From Nonomuraea sp. SBT364 (GTDB taxonomy: Bacteria; Actinomycetota; Actinomycetes; Streptosporangiales; Streptosporangiaceae), in contig NZ_LAVL01000020.1 in NCBI RefSeq assembly GCF_001083785.1, positions 25,321-89,320 of the forward strand: a stretch of DNA of 64,000 bases. The letters are read 5' to 3'. How positions within the stretch are numbered: position 1 is the stretch's first letter; the number at the start of each line of letters is the position of its first letter. The position numbers were made by a program, and so were the translations under genes. The notes below the pieces were generated by a model. The model saw nothing but the letters and a program-made list of their open reading frames with translations. It was not told the origin of the DNA and did no database searches. Of this stretch, positions 7,953 to 16,348 are shown in pieces.

Positions 7953-9378
7953 TCACCGGGGCCGGTGAGTCCGGGGCGGCCTGGCGTCCGGGCGAGCGGA
8001 GCACGGCCAGCGCCACCACGAGCGCGGCCAGCAGGAGGCCGGCCGCGATCGCGAACGCCAGCCGGTAGCCGCCGGTGAGGGCCGCCGCCTGGGTCGCGCC
8101 CCGGCCGAGCAGTTCGCCGGTCCGGGAGGCGGCCATGGTGGACAGCACGGCCACGCCCAGCGCCATGCCGATCTGCTGCGTGGTGTTGAACAGGCCCGAG
8201 GCGAGCCCGGCGTCGTCGGCCCTGGCCGCCGACATGCCGAGCGTGGCCAGCGCGGGCAGCACCAGGCCGCCTCCGGCGATCAGCAGCATGACCGGCAGCA
8301 GGTCGGTGACGTACGACGCCTGCACCGGCACCCGGGTGAGCCAGCCCATCGCCGCGAGCAGCAGCACCAGGCCCGCGACGAGCACGGCCCGCGCCCCGAA
8401 CCGGTTGTTGAGCCTGGCGGAGGCGAACAGCGAGATGCCGCCGATCGCGACCGCCGCCGGCAGCATCGCCAGGCCGGTCTCCAGGGCGCCGTAGCCGAGC
8501 ACCTTCTGCATGTAGAGCGCGACGAGGATCTGGAAGGCGAACATCGCCGACAGGCTCAGCATCTGGGCCAGGTTCGCGCCGGAGACGTTGCGGGAGCGGA
8601 AGACGCGCAGCGGCATGAGCGGGGTGCGCGCGGTGGCCTGCCGGGCGAAGAAGCCTGCCAGCAGCGCCAGCGACAGCGCGCCCAGGCCCAGCGTGTGCCC
8701 GGCCGCCCAGCCGTACTCCTCGATCTTGACGACGGTGTAGATGCCCAGCATCAGGCCGCCGGTGACCAGCGCGGCGCCGAGCGCGTCGGCGCCGGCCGCG
8801 AGCCCGGCGCCGCGGTCGGCGGGCAGGACGCGGACCGCCAGCGCGACGGTGACCAGCCCGATCGGCAGGTTGATGAAGAAGATCCAGTGCCAGGAGAGGG
8901 CGTCGGTGAGGACGCCGCCGAGCACCTGGCCGATGGAGGCGCCGGCCGCGCCGGTGAAGCTGAACACGCCGATCGCCTTGGCCCGCTCACGTGGCTCGGT
9001 GTACAGCGTCACCAGGATGCCGAGCACCACGGCCGAGGCCAGCGCGCTGCCCGCGCCCTGCAGGAACCGGGCGGCGATCAGCAGGGCGGGGGTGGTGGCC
9101 AGACCGGCGAGCAGCGACGCGGCGGCGAAGACCACGTTGCCGGTCAGGAACATGCTCTTGCGGCCGATCAGGTCGCCGAGCCGTCCGGCCAGGAGCAACA
9201 GGCCGCCGAAGGGGATCAAGTAGGCGTTGACGGTCCAGCTCAGCCCGGCGGCCGTGAAGCCCAGGTCGTGCTGGATGGCGGGCATCGCCACGGTGACGAT
9301 GCTGCCGTCGAGGATGGTCATCAGGCTTGCCGCCGACAGCACGATCAAGGCGAGCGGGCGCGATGAGATGGGGGACAT
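7942..9378 (-). CDS. MFS drug-efflux transporter, DHA2 (14-TM) type
   Basis: 478 residues. Motif A is visible as GRLGDLIGRKSMFLTG and motif C-like Gly-rich helices follow (FTGAAGASIGQVLGGVLTD). The first helix has LDGSIVTVAMPAIQHDLG, typical of EmrB/QacA proteins that export drugs by proton antiport. ATG at 9378 is chosen because AGGAG ends 5 bases upstream; a GTG six bases earlier overlaps that site. It follows the MarR gene on the same strand by 72 bp, so MarR probably controls both. Confidence 0.9.
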   Translation of the reverse strand: MSPISSRPLALIVLSAASLMTILDGSIVTVAMPAIQHDLGFTAAGLSWTVNAYLIPFGGLLLLAGRLGDLIGRKSMFLTGNVVFAAASLLAGLATTPALLIAARFLQGAGSALASAVVLGILVTLYTEPRERAKAIGVFSFTGAAGASIGQVLGGVLTDALSWHWIFFINLPIGLVTVALAVRVLPADRGAGLAAGADALGAALVTGGLMLGIYTVVKIEEYGWAAGHTLGLGALSLALLAGFFARQATARTPLMPLRVFRSRNVSGANLAQMLSLSAMFAFQILVALYMQKVLGYGALETGLAMLPAAVAIGGISLFASARLNNRFGARAVLVAGLVLLLAAMGWLTRVPVQASYVTDLLPVMLLIAGGGLVLPALATLGMSAARADDAGLASGLFNTTQQIGMALGVAVLSTMAASRTGELLGRGATQAAALTGGYRLAFAIAAGLLLAALVVALAVLRSPGRQAAPDSPAPVITH

Positions 9379-9414
9379 GGCCACTCCTGTTCAGATGCGG
9401 ACAGGAGAGACCCT

Positions 9415-9430
9415 AACAGATGGTTTTGTT
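9415..9430 (-). promoter_or_regulatory. Candidate MarR operator in the MarR-MFS gap
   Basis: The gap between marR and the transporter is AT-rich for this DNA and holds a loose inverted repeat, AACA-8 nt-TGTT. Weak arms; position is the main argument. Confidence 0.3.
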
Positions 9431-9450
9431 GTAGACGATCCTTGACGGAC

Positions 9451-9939
9451 CTACTTCTGGGACTGCCGGGCCCGGCGGGCGCCCGGGGCGACCTCCACCG
9501 GAGTGGACAGATGGCCCTCCACCAGCCGCCGCATCGCCGAGAGCAGCACCTCCCGCTCCTCCTCCGGCAGGGCGCCGAGCGCGTCCCGGTGCACGCCGTC
9601 GACGATCTGCCGGCTGCGGCGGGCGACCTCGGCGCCCTTCTCGGTCACCGCGATGATCCGCGCCCGCCGGTCGGTGCTGGAGGGGCGGCGCTCGGCCAGG
9701 CCCGCCTTCTCCAGGGCGTCGACCGTGACCACCATGGTCGTCTTGTCCATGTCACCGAGCTCGGCGAGCTGGATCTGGGTGCGCTCCTCCTCCAGGGCGT
9801 GGACGAGAACACAGTGCATCCGGGCCGTCAGGCCGATCTCGGCCAGCGCCGCGGCCATCTTCGTCCGCAGCACGTGGCTGCTGTGGTCGAGCAAGAACGA
9901 CAGGTCGGGCTCAGTGCGGCCGGGCGCCATGGCGGTCAT
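9451..9939 (-). CDS. MarR-family transcriptional regulator
   Basis: 162 residues. The winged HTH is clear: TQIQLAELGDMDKTTMVVTVDALEKAGLAERR followed by the wing DRRARIIAVTEKG, given here as described pieces of residues about 58-105. The first helix has LLDHSSHVLRTKMAAAL. Such proteins usually repress a neighbouring efflux gene until a phenolic or drug ligand binds. The MFS transporter directly downstream fits this. The start ATG at 9939 has no strong ribosome binding site; a second Met three codons later is possible. Confidence 0.9.
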   Translation of the reverse strand: MTAMAPGRTEPDLSFLLDHSSHVLRTKMAAALAEIGLTARMHCVLVHALEEERTQIQLAELGDMDKTTMVVTVDALEKAGLAERRPSSTDRRARIIAVTEKGAEVARRSRQIVDGVHRDALGALPEEEREVLLSAMRRLVEGHLSTPVEVAPGARRARQSQK

Positions 9940-10143
9940 GCCCCCAGCCTAGCCAATCGTCCCCATCCGGATTATCCGCAACGACCCGGCCGGACGGGAC
10001 GGGCGCTCACGACCCCAGAGCCGGTGAACGTTTCAAGAGCGGCGGCCCGTGCCCGCCCGGTCACCGCCACCCGTTGTGCCAGCGCCGCCATCGGGCCCGG
10101 ACGACGTCCGCCGTGATCGCGCGCCCCGGGCCGATCGAGGCGC

Positions 10144-10179
10144 TTGACAGCCTCGACGCGGGATGTTCACGTGAACATC
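10144..10179 (+). promoter_or_regulatory. Promoter and 18-bp palindromic operator of the GH43 gene
   Basis: TTGACA (10144-10149) is followed 17 bases later by TCACGT. The perfect palindrome GATGTTCACGTGAACATC occupies 10162-10179, covers the presumed -10 region and touches the ATG at 10180. Transcription from this promoter would begin at or next to the ATG, giving a leaderless mRNA. The repressor is not in the window; LacI-, GntR- or ROK-type sugar regulators are the usual binders of such sites. Confidence 0.6.
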
Positions 10180-11598
10180 ATGAGGCTGCTCCGCGTGATC
10201 GCGCTCGCCGTCCTGCTGCTGGGCCTCGTCGCGGCGCCCGCGCACGCGGCCCCGGTGACCGTCACCAACGGCACCCAGTTCCGTGACACCGGTGGCAACG
10301 TCCTGCACGCCCACGGCGGCGGCGTCGTGAAGGTCGGCGACCACTACTACTGGTTCGGCGAGAACCGCAACCCCGACGGCACGTTCCGCGCGGTCTCCGT
10401 CTACCGGTCGGCGGACCTGGCGACCTGGGAGTTCCGCAACAACGTGCTCACCCAGTCCTCGCACGCCGAACTCGGCGTCGCCAACATCGAACGGCCGAAG
10501 GTCGTCTACAACGCCTCCACCGGCCGCTTCGTCATGTGGATGCACAAGGAGAACGGCTCCAACTACAGCGAGGCGCGCGCCGCCGTCGCCTCCTCGGCCA
10601 CCGTGGACGGCGCCTACACCTACCACGGCAGCTTCCGCCCGCTGGGCCAGCACATGTCGAGAGACATCACGCTCTACAACGACAACGGCACGGGGTACAT
10701 GATCTCGGCCGCGGACGAGAACTACGACCTGCACATCTACCGGCTGACGCCGGACTTCCTGAACATCGCCACGCTGGTCGGCAACTTCTGGAACGACGCC
10801 CACCGCGAGGCCCCCGCCCTGTTCAACCGGGGCGGCGTCTACTTCCTGCTGACCTCCGGCGCGACGGGCTGGAACCCCAACCAGGCCAAGTACGCGACCG
10901 CGCCGAGCGTCACCGGGCCGTGGACCGGGTGGACCAACGTCGGCGACGGCACCACGTTCAGCTCCCAGCCCGCGTACGTGCTGCCCATCCAGGGGTCGGC
11001 GACGACGAGCTATCTCTACATGGGCGACCGCTGGGCCGGCGCCTGGGGCGGGCCGGTGAACGACTCCCAGTACGTGTGGCTGCCGATCACGTTCCCCTCC
11101 GCCACCAGCATGAGCCTGGCCTGGCATCCCCAGATCACCATCGACACGGCCACCGGCACGATCACCGGCGGCGGCTCGACCCCGTACCACCGCGTCACCG
11201 CCCGCCACAGCGGGAAGGTGATGGACGTGGTCAGCGCCTCCACGGCGAACAACGCCGAGGTCAAGCAGTATCCGTGGAACGGCGGCGGCAACCAGCAGTG
11301 GCAGTTCCAGGACGCCGGCGGCGGCTACCACCGGCTGGTGAGCCGCACCAGCGGCAAGTGCCTCGACGTGGCCGGCGCCTCCACCGCCGACGGCGCCAAC
11401 GTCATCCAGTACACCTGCGGCGGCGCGGCCAACCAGCAGTGGCAGTGGGTCGCCACCGGCGGCTACTTCCAGCTCAGGGCCCGGCACAGCGGCAAGTGCC
11501 TGGACGTGGCCGGCGCCTCCACCGCCGACGGCGCCGACATCCAGCAGTGGACCTGCGGCAGCGGCACCAACCAGCAATGGTCCCGCACCCAGCCCTGA
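10180..11598 (+). CDS. Secreted GH43-family glycoside hydrolase with C-terminal ricin B-type lectin (CBM13-like) domain
   Basis: 472 residues. The signal peptide runs to AHA before APVTV. A five-bladed propeller follows (HGGGVVKVGDHYYWFGENRN; NIERPKVVYN; MSRDITLYNDNGTGYMIS; HREAPALFNRGGVYFLLTSG), most like GH43 subfamily 24, which contains exo-beta-1,3-galactanases. From about residue 345 a beta-trefoil lectin has three QxW repeats (NQQWQF, NQQWQW, NQQWSR), with near-identical second and third units. The enzyme probably attacks galactan side chains of plant arabinogalactan proteins, an inference from subfamily likeness. GTG at 10171 is an in-frame alternative start. Confidence 0.85.
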   Translation: MRLLRVIALAVLLLGLVAAPAHAAPVTVTNGTQFRDTGGNVLHAHGGGVVKVGDHYYWFGENRNPDGTFRAVSVYRSADLATWEFRNNVLTQSSHAELGVANIERPKVVYNASTGRFVMWMHKENGSNYSEARAAVASSATVDGAYTYHGSFRPLGQHMSRDITLYNDNGTGYMISAADENYDLHIYRLTPDFLNIATLVGNFWNDAHREAPALFNRGGVYFLLTSGATGWNPNQAKYATAPSVTGPWTGWTNVGDGTTFSSQPAYVLPIQGSATTSYLYMGDRWAGAWGGPVNDSQYVWLPITFPSATSMSLAWHPQITIDTATGTITGGGSTPYHRVTARHSGKVMDVVSASTANNAEVKQYPWNGGGNQQWQFQDAGGGYHRLVSRTSGKCLDVAGASTADGANVIQYTCGGAANQQWQWVATGGYFQLRARHSGKCLDVAGASTADGADIQQWTCGSGTNQQWSRTQP

Positions 11599-11624
11599 CC
11601 GGGTGCGGCGCAGGCCGCACCCGG
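11599..11624 (+). terminator. Rho-independent-like hairpin after the GH43 gene
   Basis: Arms CCGGGTGCGGC and GCCGCACCCGG pair perfectly over 11 bp around the loop GCAG, immediately after the stop codon. No T tract is present. Confidence 0.65.
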
Positions 11625-11701
11625 GCCCATCCCCTCTTGCTCCCGCGTCGAGCCGACCCTACGTTCGGAGCAGGCATGCCGAGCGGGCACGAGGAGTCCA
11701 G

Positions 11702-12265
11702 ATGGATGCGCAAACCGTGATCGCCGTCAGCGCCACCATCATCGCCATCGCATCCCTGACGGTTTCCATCTATCAACTGAGAGCCACCCGGCTGCACAAC
11801 CGTCATTCCGTTCGCCCCCTTCTCCAGTTGCAACTCCGCACGGTCCCGGGAGAGAGATCCGGCATCGTGGTGGCGAACATCGGCCTTGGTCCGGCCATAG
11901 TCACACGCACCCGGGCCTGGCTCGACGGGCACGATCTGGGAGCGTGGAGCAGGGGGACATCCCGGCAGGCACGCGCCGGCATGACACCTCGCCCGCGCGC
12001 CTCCGCACTCTTCGACGGGACGGGCATCCCGTCCGGTGACAGCACTTTCCTGGTGGGCGTGGACGCTTACGACCCGATAGAGCACGGCGCCTTCCGGCAA
12101 CTGATCGAGCAGCGCATAGAGTTCGAAATTCAGTACGAATCCCTCTATGGCGGAGAAAGCTATCGCGTAACCACCAGGACCTCGTCATGGCGGGATGACG
12201 AGCAATTCATGCAGGATCTTCCGCAGCCGGACTCCGCAGCCGCAGAGGGGCCGGCACGCCCCTGA
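11702..12265 (+). CDS. Hypothetical single-span membrane protein
   Basis: 187 residues, not recognised. ATG at 11702 is preceded by GAGGAG with a 5-base spacer. Residues about 5-25 (VIAVSATIIAIASLTVSIYQ) form one membrane helix; the rest is soluble and probably cytoplasmic, with a beta-rich segment (LQLRTVPGERSGIVVANIGLG) resembling one-helix hypothetical proteins common in actinomycetes. Its codon use is less GC-biased than its neighbours, with more A/T third positions, which may reflect recent transfer. No operon partner. Confidence 0.6.
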   Translation: MDAQTVIAVSATIIAIASLTVSIYQLRATRLHNRHSVRPLLQLQLRTVPGERSGIVVANIGLGPAIVTRTRAWLDGHDLGAWSRGTSRQARAGMTPRPRASALFDGTGIPSGDSTFLVGVDAYDPIEHGAFRQLIEQRIEFEIQYESLYGGESYRVTTRTSSWRDDEQFMQDLPQPDSAAAEGPARP

Positions 12266-13543
12266 TCAAGTGAGGACGGCTCCCGGCCCGCCGGCGGTCT
12301 TGAGCCAGGCGGCGATGTCGGTGACCACGGCCGGGTCCAGGTGCTGCGCGGGCTCGTACCCGGCGGGCATGGACGGGCCCGCGCCGGGGAAGAACAGGTG
12401 GTCGTCGGCGTCGTAGACGCGGATCGTGACGTCGGGCCGGTGGGCGAGGCCGGCCTGCCAGCCCGGCAGGTCGTCCGCGACCGTCACCTGGTAGTCGCGA
12501 CCTCCCTGCAGGATGAACATCGGCCGGTCCAGCGCCGCCGCCGTCGCGACCGGGTCGTAGCCGCGCACGTCCAGCCAGTACGGCGCGGGCCGGCCGAACA
12601 GCAGCGACTCGGCCGGCGTCGACGGCGAGAGCCCGGGGTCCGCGACCGCCGCGGCCTGCCGCGTGATCGACTCGACGGCGGCGTCCGTGGCCGGGCCGGG
12701 ATACAGCGACGCCAGGTAGCGGACGACGCGGACGGCGGCCCGGTGCATCGGCTGCGTGTCACCGGCCATGATCACCAGTCCGGCGACGGCCGGCTCCGCG
12801 GTCGCGACGCGGGGCGCGATCTTGCCGCCCATGCTGTGGCCGGCGACGAAGACGCGGCCGGGGTCCACGCCCGGCTGCTCCCGGAGCAACTGGACGGCCG
12901 CCACGGCGTGCGGCACGTACTCCTCGGTCATCGTGAGCCCGGCCGCCAGGGCGCCGTGGGCGTGGGCCGCCTTGTCGAACCGCGCGACCGCGACGCCACG
13001 GCCGGCCAGCCCCCAGGCCAGGTCCTTCAGCGGCTTGTTGGCCCCGCTGGTGGCGTCGCGGTCGAACGGCCCTCCCCCGCTGAGCAGCACGACGCCGGGG
13101 TGCGGGCCGGGCTCGCGCGGCAGGGTCAGCGTGCCCGGCACGGCGAGAGGACCGTCGCCGATCACGACGTCGCGCTCGTCGAAGCTCGCCGGGTCGGCGT
13201 ACGGCGGCGGGGCCCAGGGCGGCGTGATGGCGGTGAGCCGCAGGTCGTGGAGCAGGCCGTCGCCGTCGACGGCGACCACCACGGCGAGCTCCCCGCTCTC
13301 GCAGGTCACCGGGACGCTCACACGGGCCGGTTGCGCCCCGGCCCGCTCGCTGACGGGCTCGCCCACGCCGGTGATGGGGCCCCTCGCGCCGATCTCGCCG
13401 GTCCAGGCGGCGCGCACCGCCTCGGCGTCGATCAACGCGCGCAGCGGCGGCGCGAAGAGCCGCTCGATCTCGTCGAAGCGTCCCGTGCGGGCCAGCTCGA
13501 CGACCGTGCGGGCGGTCGCCTCAGGATTCAATACCATTCTCAT
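12266..13543 (-). CDS. Alpha/beta hydrolase with N-terminal DUF3887-like domain
   Basis: 425 residues. Residues about 5-115 look like a DUF3887 domain (VVELARTGRFDEIERLFAPPL; later GELAVVVAVDGDGLLHDLRL). Residues 130-425 form an alpha/beta hydrolase with the nucleophile elbow GHSMGGK, an Asp-containing DRPMFILQGGRDYQVT strand and a late DDHLFFPG His. The likely activity is esterase or dienelactone-hydrolase-like. No ribosome binding site precedes the ATG at 13543, and an inverted repeat covers it, so the transcript may be leaderless. A second ATG lies two codons in. Divergent from the regulator at 13582 with a 38-bp gap. Confidence 0.8.
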   Translation of the reverse strand: MRMVLNPEATARTVVELARTGRFDEIERLFAPPLRALIDAEAVRAAWTGEIGARGPITGVGEPVSERAGAQPARVSVPVTCESGELAVVVAVDGDGLLHDLRLTAITPPWAPPPYADPASFDERDVVIGDGPLAVPGTLTLPREPGPHPGVVLLSGGGPFDRDATSGANKPLKDLAWGLAGRGVAVARFDKAAHAHGALAAGLTMTEEYVPHAVAAVQLLREQPGVDPGRVFVAGHSMGGKIAPRVATAEPAVAGLVIMAGDTQPMHRAAVRVVRYLASLYPGPATDAAVESITRQAAAVADPGLSPSTPAESLLFGRPAPYWLDVRGYDPVATAAALDRPMFILQGGRDYQVTVADDLPGWQAGLAHRPDVTIRVYDADDHLFFPGAGPSMPAGYEPAQHLDPAVVTDIAAWLKTAGGPGAVLT

Positions 13544-13575
13544 AATCTGAGAAAGGTAGCACGATATGAGATCGT
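13537..13575. promoter_or_regulatory. Shared promoter/operator of the hydrolase-regulator divergon
   Basis: Two inverted repeats sit in the 38-bp gap and over the hydrolase start: TTCTCA-5 nt-TGAGAA (13537-13553) and ACGAT-5 nt-ATCGT (13561-13575). Both are perfect in the arms. The regulator encoded at 13582 is the natural candidate to bind them. Confidence 0.55.
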
Positions 13576-13581
13576 ACGGGG

Positions 13582-14121
13582 ATGAACACCTTGGAGCTGC
13601 TGGGGCATCCCGTACGGCTGCGCGTCGTGCACGCCATGCGCGGCGGGCGGATGCTGACGACGTCCGAGCTGTGCGCCCGGATCCCCGACGTGTCGAAGGC
13701 CACCGTGTACCGGCACGTCGACCTGCTCGTGGCCGGAGGGGTCCTGGAGGTGGCCGGCGAGCAGCGGGTGCGCGGCGCGGTGGAGCGCCGCTACCGGCTG
13801 CGGCAGGACCGGGCGGTGATCGACGCCGAGCTGATGGCGACACTGACGCCCGACGACCACCGGCGCGGGTTCGCCATGGCGATGACCACCCTGCTCGCCG
13901 AGTTCAGCGCCTACCTCGACCGCGAGCACGCCGACCCCGTGGCGGACCTCGTCGGCTACCGGCAGCACGCCGTCTGGCTCAGCCCGGACGAACTCGCCGA
14001 GCTGATCACCGAGCTGCGCGCCGCGATCGCGCCCAGGCTGGCCAACCGGGCCGGGCCGGGCCGGGCACGCTACCTGCTCAGCCCGATCCTGTTCCCGATC
14101 GAGGACGCCGAGCCCGGCTGA
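13582..14121 (+). CDS. ArsR-like winged-HTH transcriptional regulator
   Basis: 179 residues. The N-terminal half is a winged HTH (LELLGHPVRLRVVHAM; TTSELCARIPDVSKATVYRHVDLL; VERRYRLR wing), like actinobacterial HTH_20/ArsR-type regulators. The C-terminal half (TLLAEFSAYLDREHADPVADLV; AELITELRAAIAPRL) is helical and resembles the ligand-free effector parts of such proteins. No metal-binding Cys pair is visible. It is divergent from the alpha/beta hydrolase, which it likely represses together with itself. Confidence 0.8.
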   Translation: MNTLELLGHPVRLRVVHAMRGGRMLTTSELCARIPDVSKATVYRHVDLLVAGGVLEVAGEQRVRGAVERRYRLRQDRAVIDAELMATLTPDDHRRGFAMAMTTLLAEFSAYLDREHADPVADLVGYRQHAVWLSPDELAELITELRAAIAPRLANRAGPGRARYLLSPILFPIEDAEPG

Positions 14122-14195
14122 TCGCCGGATCGCCCCTGCGGGTGATCTCCATCCGGTACGCTTCCCGCTACCCCCCGAGCGGAAGGACAGCCGCG

Positions 14196-15158
14196 ATGGA
14201 TCGCGCCCGCCGGATCGCCGTCGCCCTCCTGTTGACCGTCACCGCCGCCGCCTGCACGGGCACCGGCGGCGAGCCGCGGCCCAGGCCTGCTCCCCCGGAA
14301 CGAGCCGTCATCAAGGTGGGCATCATGCCGACCACCGGCGCCGTGCCGCTGCTGATCGCCGACAGCAGGGGCTTCTTCAAGGAGGAGGGCCTGACGGTCG
14401 AGCCGGTCGTGGTGACCGGCGGCGCCGCCGCGCTGCCGCAACTCGACACCCGGATGCTGGACATCGCCCAGACCGACTACGTCTCGGCCCTGGCCGCCCA
14501 CAACATGGGCAAGGACCTCACCATCGTCGGAGGGCTCCACCGGGCCGGGCCCCGCAGCTTCGGCCTCGTCACGGGAGCGGACTCGCGGATCAAGACCCCC
14601 GCGGACCTGAAGGGCAAGAAGATCGCGGTGAACAACCTCATGAGCATGAGCACGCTCATGGTCACCGCCGTGCTGAAGGACGCCGGCCTGAAGGCGGAGG
14701 ACGTGCTTCTCGTCGAGACGCCCTTTCCCGAGATGGAGGCGCGGCTCGTCAAGGGGAAGGCCGACGCCGCCTGGCTGGCCGAACCGTTCGTCACCCAGGG
14801 CGAGCGGCACCACGCCCTGCGCCGGATCCCCGACAGCGCCGGGGACCGCCTGACCGGCCTGCCCGTCGGCGGCTGGGCGGTCAGCGGCACGTGGGCCAGG
14901 GACAACCCGCGCACCCTGGCGGCCTTCCGGCGGGCGCTGGCCAAGACCCAGCCTCTGACCGCGAACGGCCGCGCCGAGGCGGAGCGGACGCTGCCGACCT
15001 TCACGAAGATCGACAGGGGCGTCGCCGAGGCCGCCGAGCTGGGCGTCTACACCACCGGCATCGACGAGCGGGGGGTGCAGCGGATCGCCGACCACATGCT
15101 GCTGCACGGATACGTCGAAAACCCGCTGCACATCAAGAAGGTCCTCGCGGCCGGGTGA
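14196..15158 (+). CDS. Solute-binding lipoprotein, NMT1/SsuA-like (ABC transporter)
   Basis: 320 residues. ATG 14196 has GGAAGGA about 7 bases upstream. A lipoprotein signal ends in TAAAC with Cys at residue 20. The mature part has IKVGIMPTTGAVPLLIADSRGFFKEEGL, typical of periplasmic proteins for nitrate, sulfonate, taurine or thiamine precursor; this motif is split here by hinge residues to about position 75, and LKGKKIAVN follows. No permease or ATPase gene is adjacent, so the protein is an orphan or is used by a distant transporter. Ligand unknown. Confidence 0.8.
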   Translation: MDRARRIAVALLLTVTAAACTGTGGEPRPRPAPPERAVIKVGIMPTTGAVPLLIADSRGFFKEEGLTVEPVVVTGGAAALPQLDTRMLDIAQTDYVSALAAHNMGKDLTIVGGLHRAGPRSFGLVTGADSRIKTPADLKGKKIAVNNLMSMSTLMVTAVLKDAGLKAEDVLLVETPFPEMEARLVKGKADAAWLAEPFVTQGERHHALRRIPDSAGDRLTGLPVGGWAVSGTWARDNPRTLAAFRRALAKTQPLTANGRAEAERTLPTFTKIDRGVAEAAELGVYTTGIDERGVQRIADHMLLHGYVENPLHIKKVLAAG

Positions 15159-15211
15159 CCGGTACGGCAGCATGATCGGGTAGGGAAGTCCGCCCCTGAG
15201 CCGGAGATGAG

Positions 15212-16348
15212 ATGACCGCGACCGCCGAGACCGCGCGCTCCACCCCGTTCGACGCCGTCAGCCCGCTCATGGGGGTCGAAGAGGAATACCTGCTCGTCGA
15301 TCCGGCCACCCGGGCCGTGGCCCCCCGGGCTCGGGCCGTCGTCGAACGCGCCGCCGCCGAGCTGGGCGACCGGGTGTGCGCGGAGATCACCCGTTTCCAG
15401 GTGGAGGCCAAGACCACGCCCTGCGCCGGCGCCGCCGAGCTGGGCGCCCAGCTGGCGGGGATGCGCCGGGCCGTGGCCGCCGCCGCCCGCGCCGAAGGGC
15501 TGGCCGTCATCGCGTCGGGGACGCCCGTCCTGCCCGGCGCGGTGCCGCCGCCCATCACCGAGGGCGCCCGCTACGACCAGGGCATCGCCGCCTACCGGGC
15601 GCTGCACGACGAGCAGAGCATCTGCGCCGGGCACGTGCACGTGCACCTGCCCGACCGTGAGCTCGCCGTGCTGGTCTGCAACCACCTGCGCCCCTGGCTG
15701 CCGGTGCTGATCGCGCTCATGGCCAACTCGCCGTTCTGGGAGGGCCGCGACACCGGCTACGCCGCCTGGCGGGTGCTGGCGTGGGGCAAGTGGCCGGTGG
15801 CCGGGCCGCCGCCCTACTGCGGGAGCGCCGCCGAGCACGATCGGCTGGTGGCGGCGCTGACCGCCTCCGAGGCGCTGGTCGACCCGGGCACCCTGTTCTG
15901 GGACGCCCGCCCGTCGGCCCACCTGCCGACCATCGAGGTGCGGGTCAGCGACGTGCCCGCCTCGACGGCCGAGGCGACGCTGCTGGCGCTGGTCGTCCGG
16001 GCGCTGGTGACGGAGTGCGCCGCGAGGGCGCGGGCCGGCGACCCCGGCCCTCGGCCGACCGAGCCGCTGCTGCGCGCCGCCTACTGGCGCAGCGCCCGCG
16101 ACGGGCTGGAGGGCCACGCCGCCGACCCGTTCACCGGCACGCCGCGCCCCGCCACCGAGCTGGCCGACGAACTGCTGGAGTTCGTCCGGCCCGCGCTGAC
16201 CGCCAGCGGCGACCTGGAGGCGGTGCGGGAGCACTGGCGACGGCTGCGCGCGGCCGGCAGCGGGGCGGCCCGGCAGCGCGCGGCCTTCGCGCGGCGCGGC
16301 GTGCTCACCGACGTGGTCGACGACCTGGCCGACCGCTTCACCCGGTGA
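15212..16348 (+). CDS. Carboxylate-amine ligase, YbdK/glutamate-cysteine ligase 2 family
   Basis: 378 residues, the usual length of the family. Motifs: GVEEEYLLVDP at the N-terminus (the acidic ATP/Mg site), EITRFQVEAKT, CAGHVHVHLPDRE, and LPTIEVRVSDVPAS near residue 245. YbdK-like proteins have weak gamma-glutamylcysteine synthetase activity and their real substrates are often unknown; in actinomycetes EgtA-like relatives serve ergothioneine synthesis, but no egtB-D genes are here. GGAG lies a few bases before ATG. The last 11 bp overlap the convergent flavoprotein gene. Confidence 0.85.
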   Translation: MTATAETARSTPFDAVSPLMGVEEEYLLVDPATRAVAPRARAVVERAAAELGDRVCAEITRFQVEAKTTPCAGAAELGAQLAGMRRAVAAAARAEGLAVIASGTPVLPGAVPPPITEGARYDQGIAAYRALHDEQSICAGHVHVHLPDRELAVLVCNHLRPWLPVLIALMANSPFWEGRDTGYAAWRVLAWGKWPVAGPPPYCGSAAEHDRLVAALTASEALVDPGTLFWDARPSAHLPTIEVRVSDVPASTAEATLLALVVRALVTECAARARAGDPGPRPTEPLLRAAYWRSARDGLEGHAADPFTGTPRPATELADELLEFVRPALTASGDLEAVREHWRRLRAAGSGAARQRAAFARRGVLTDVVDDLADRFTR

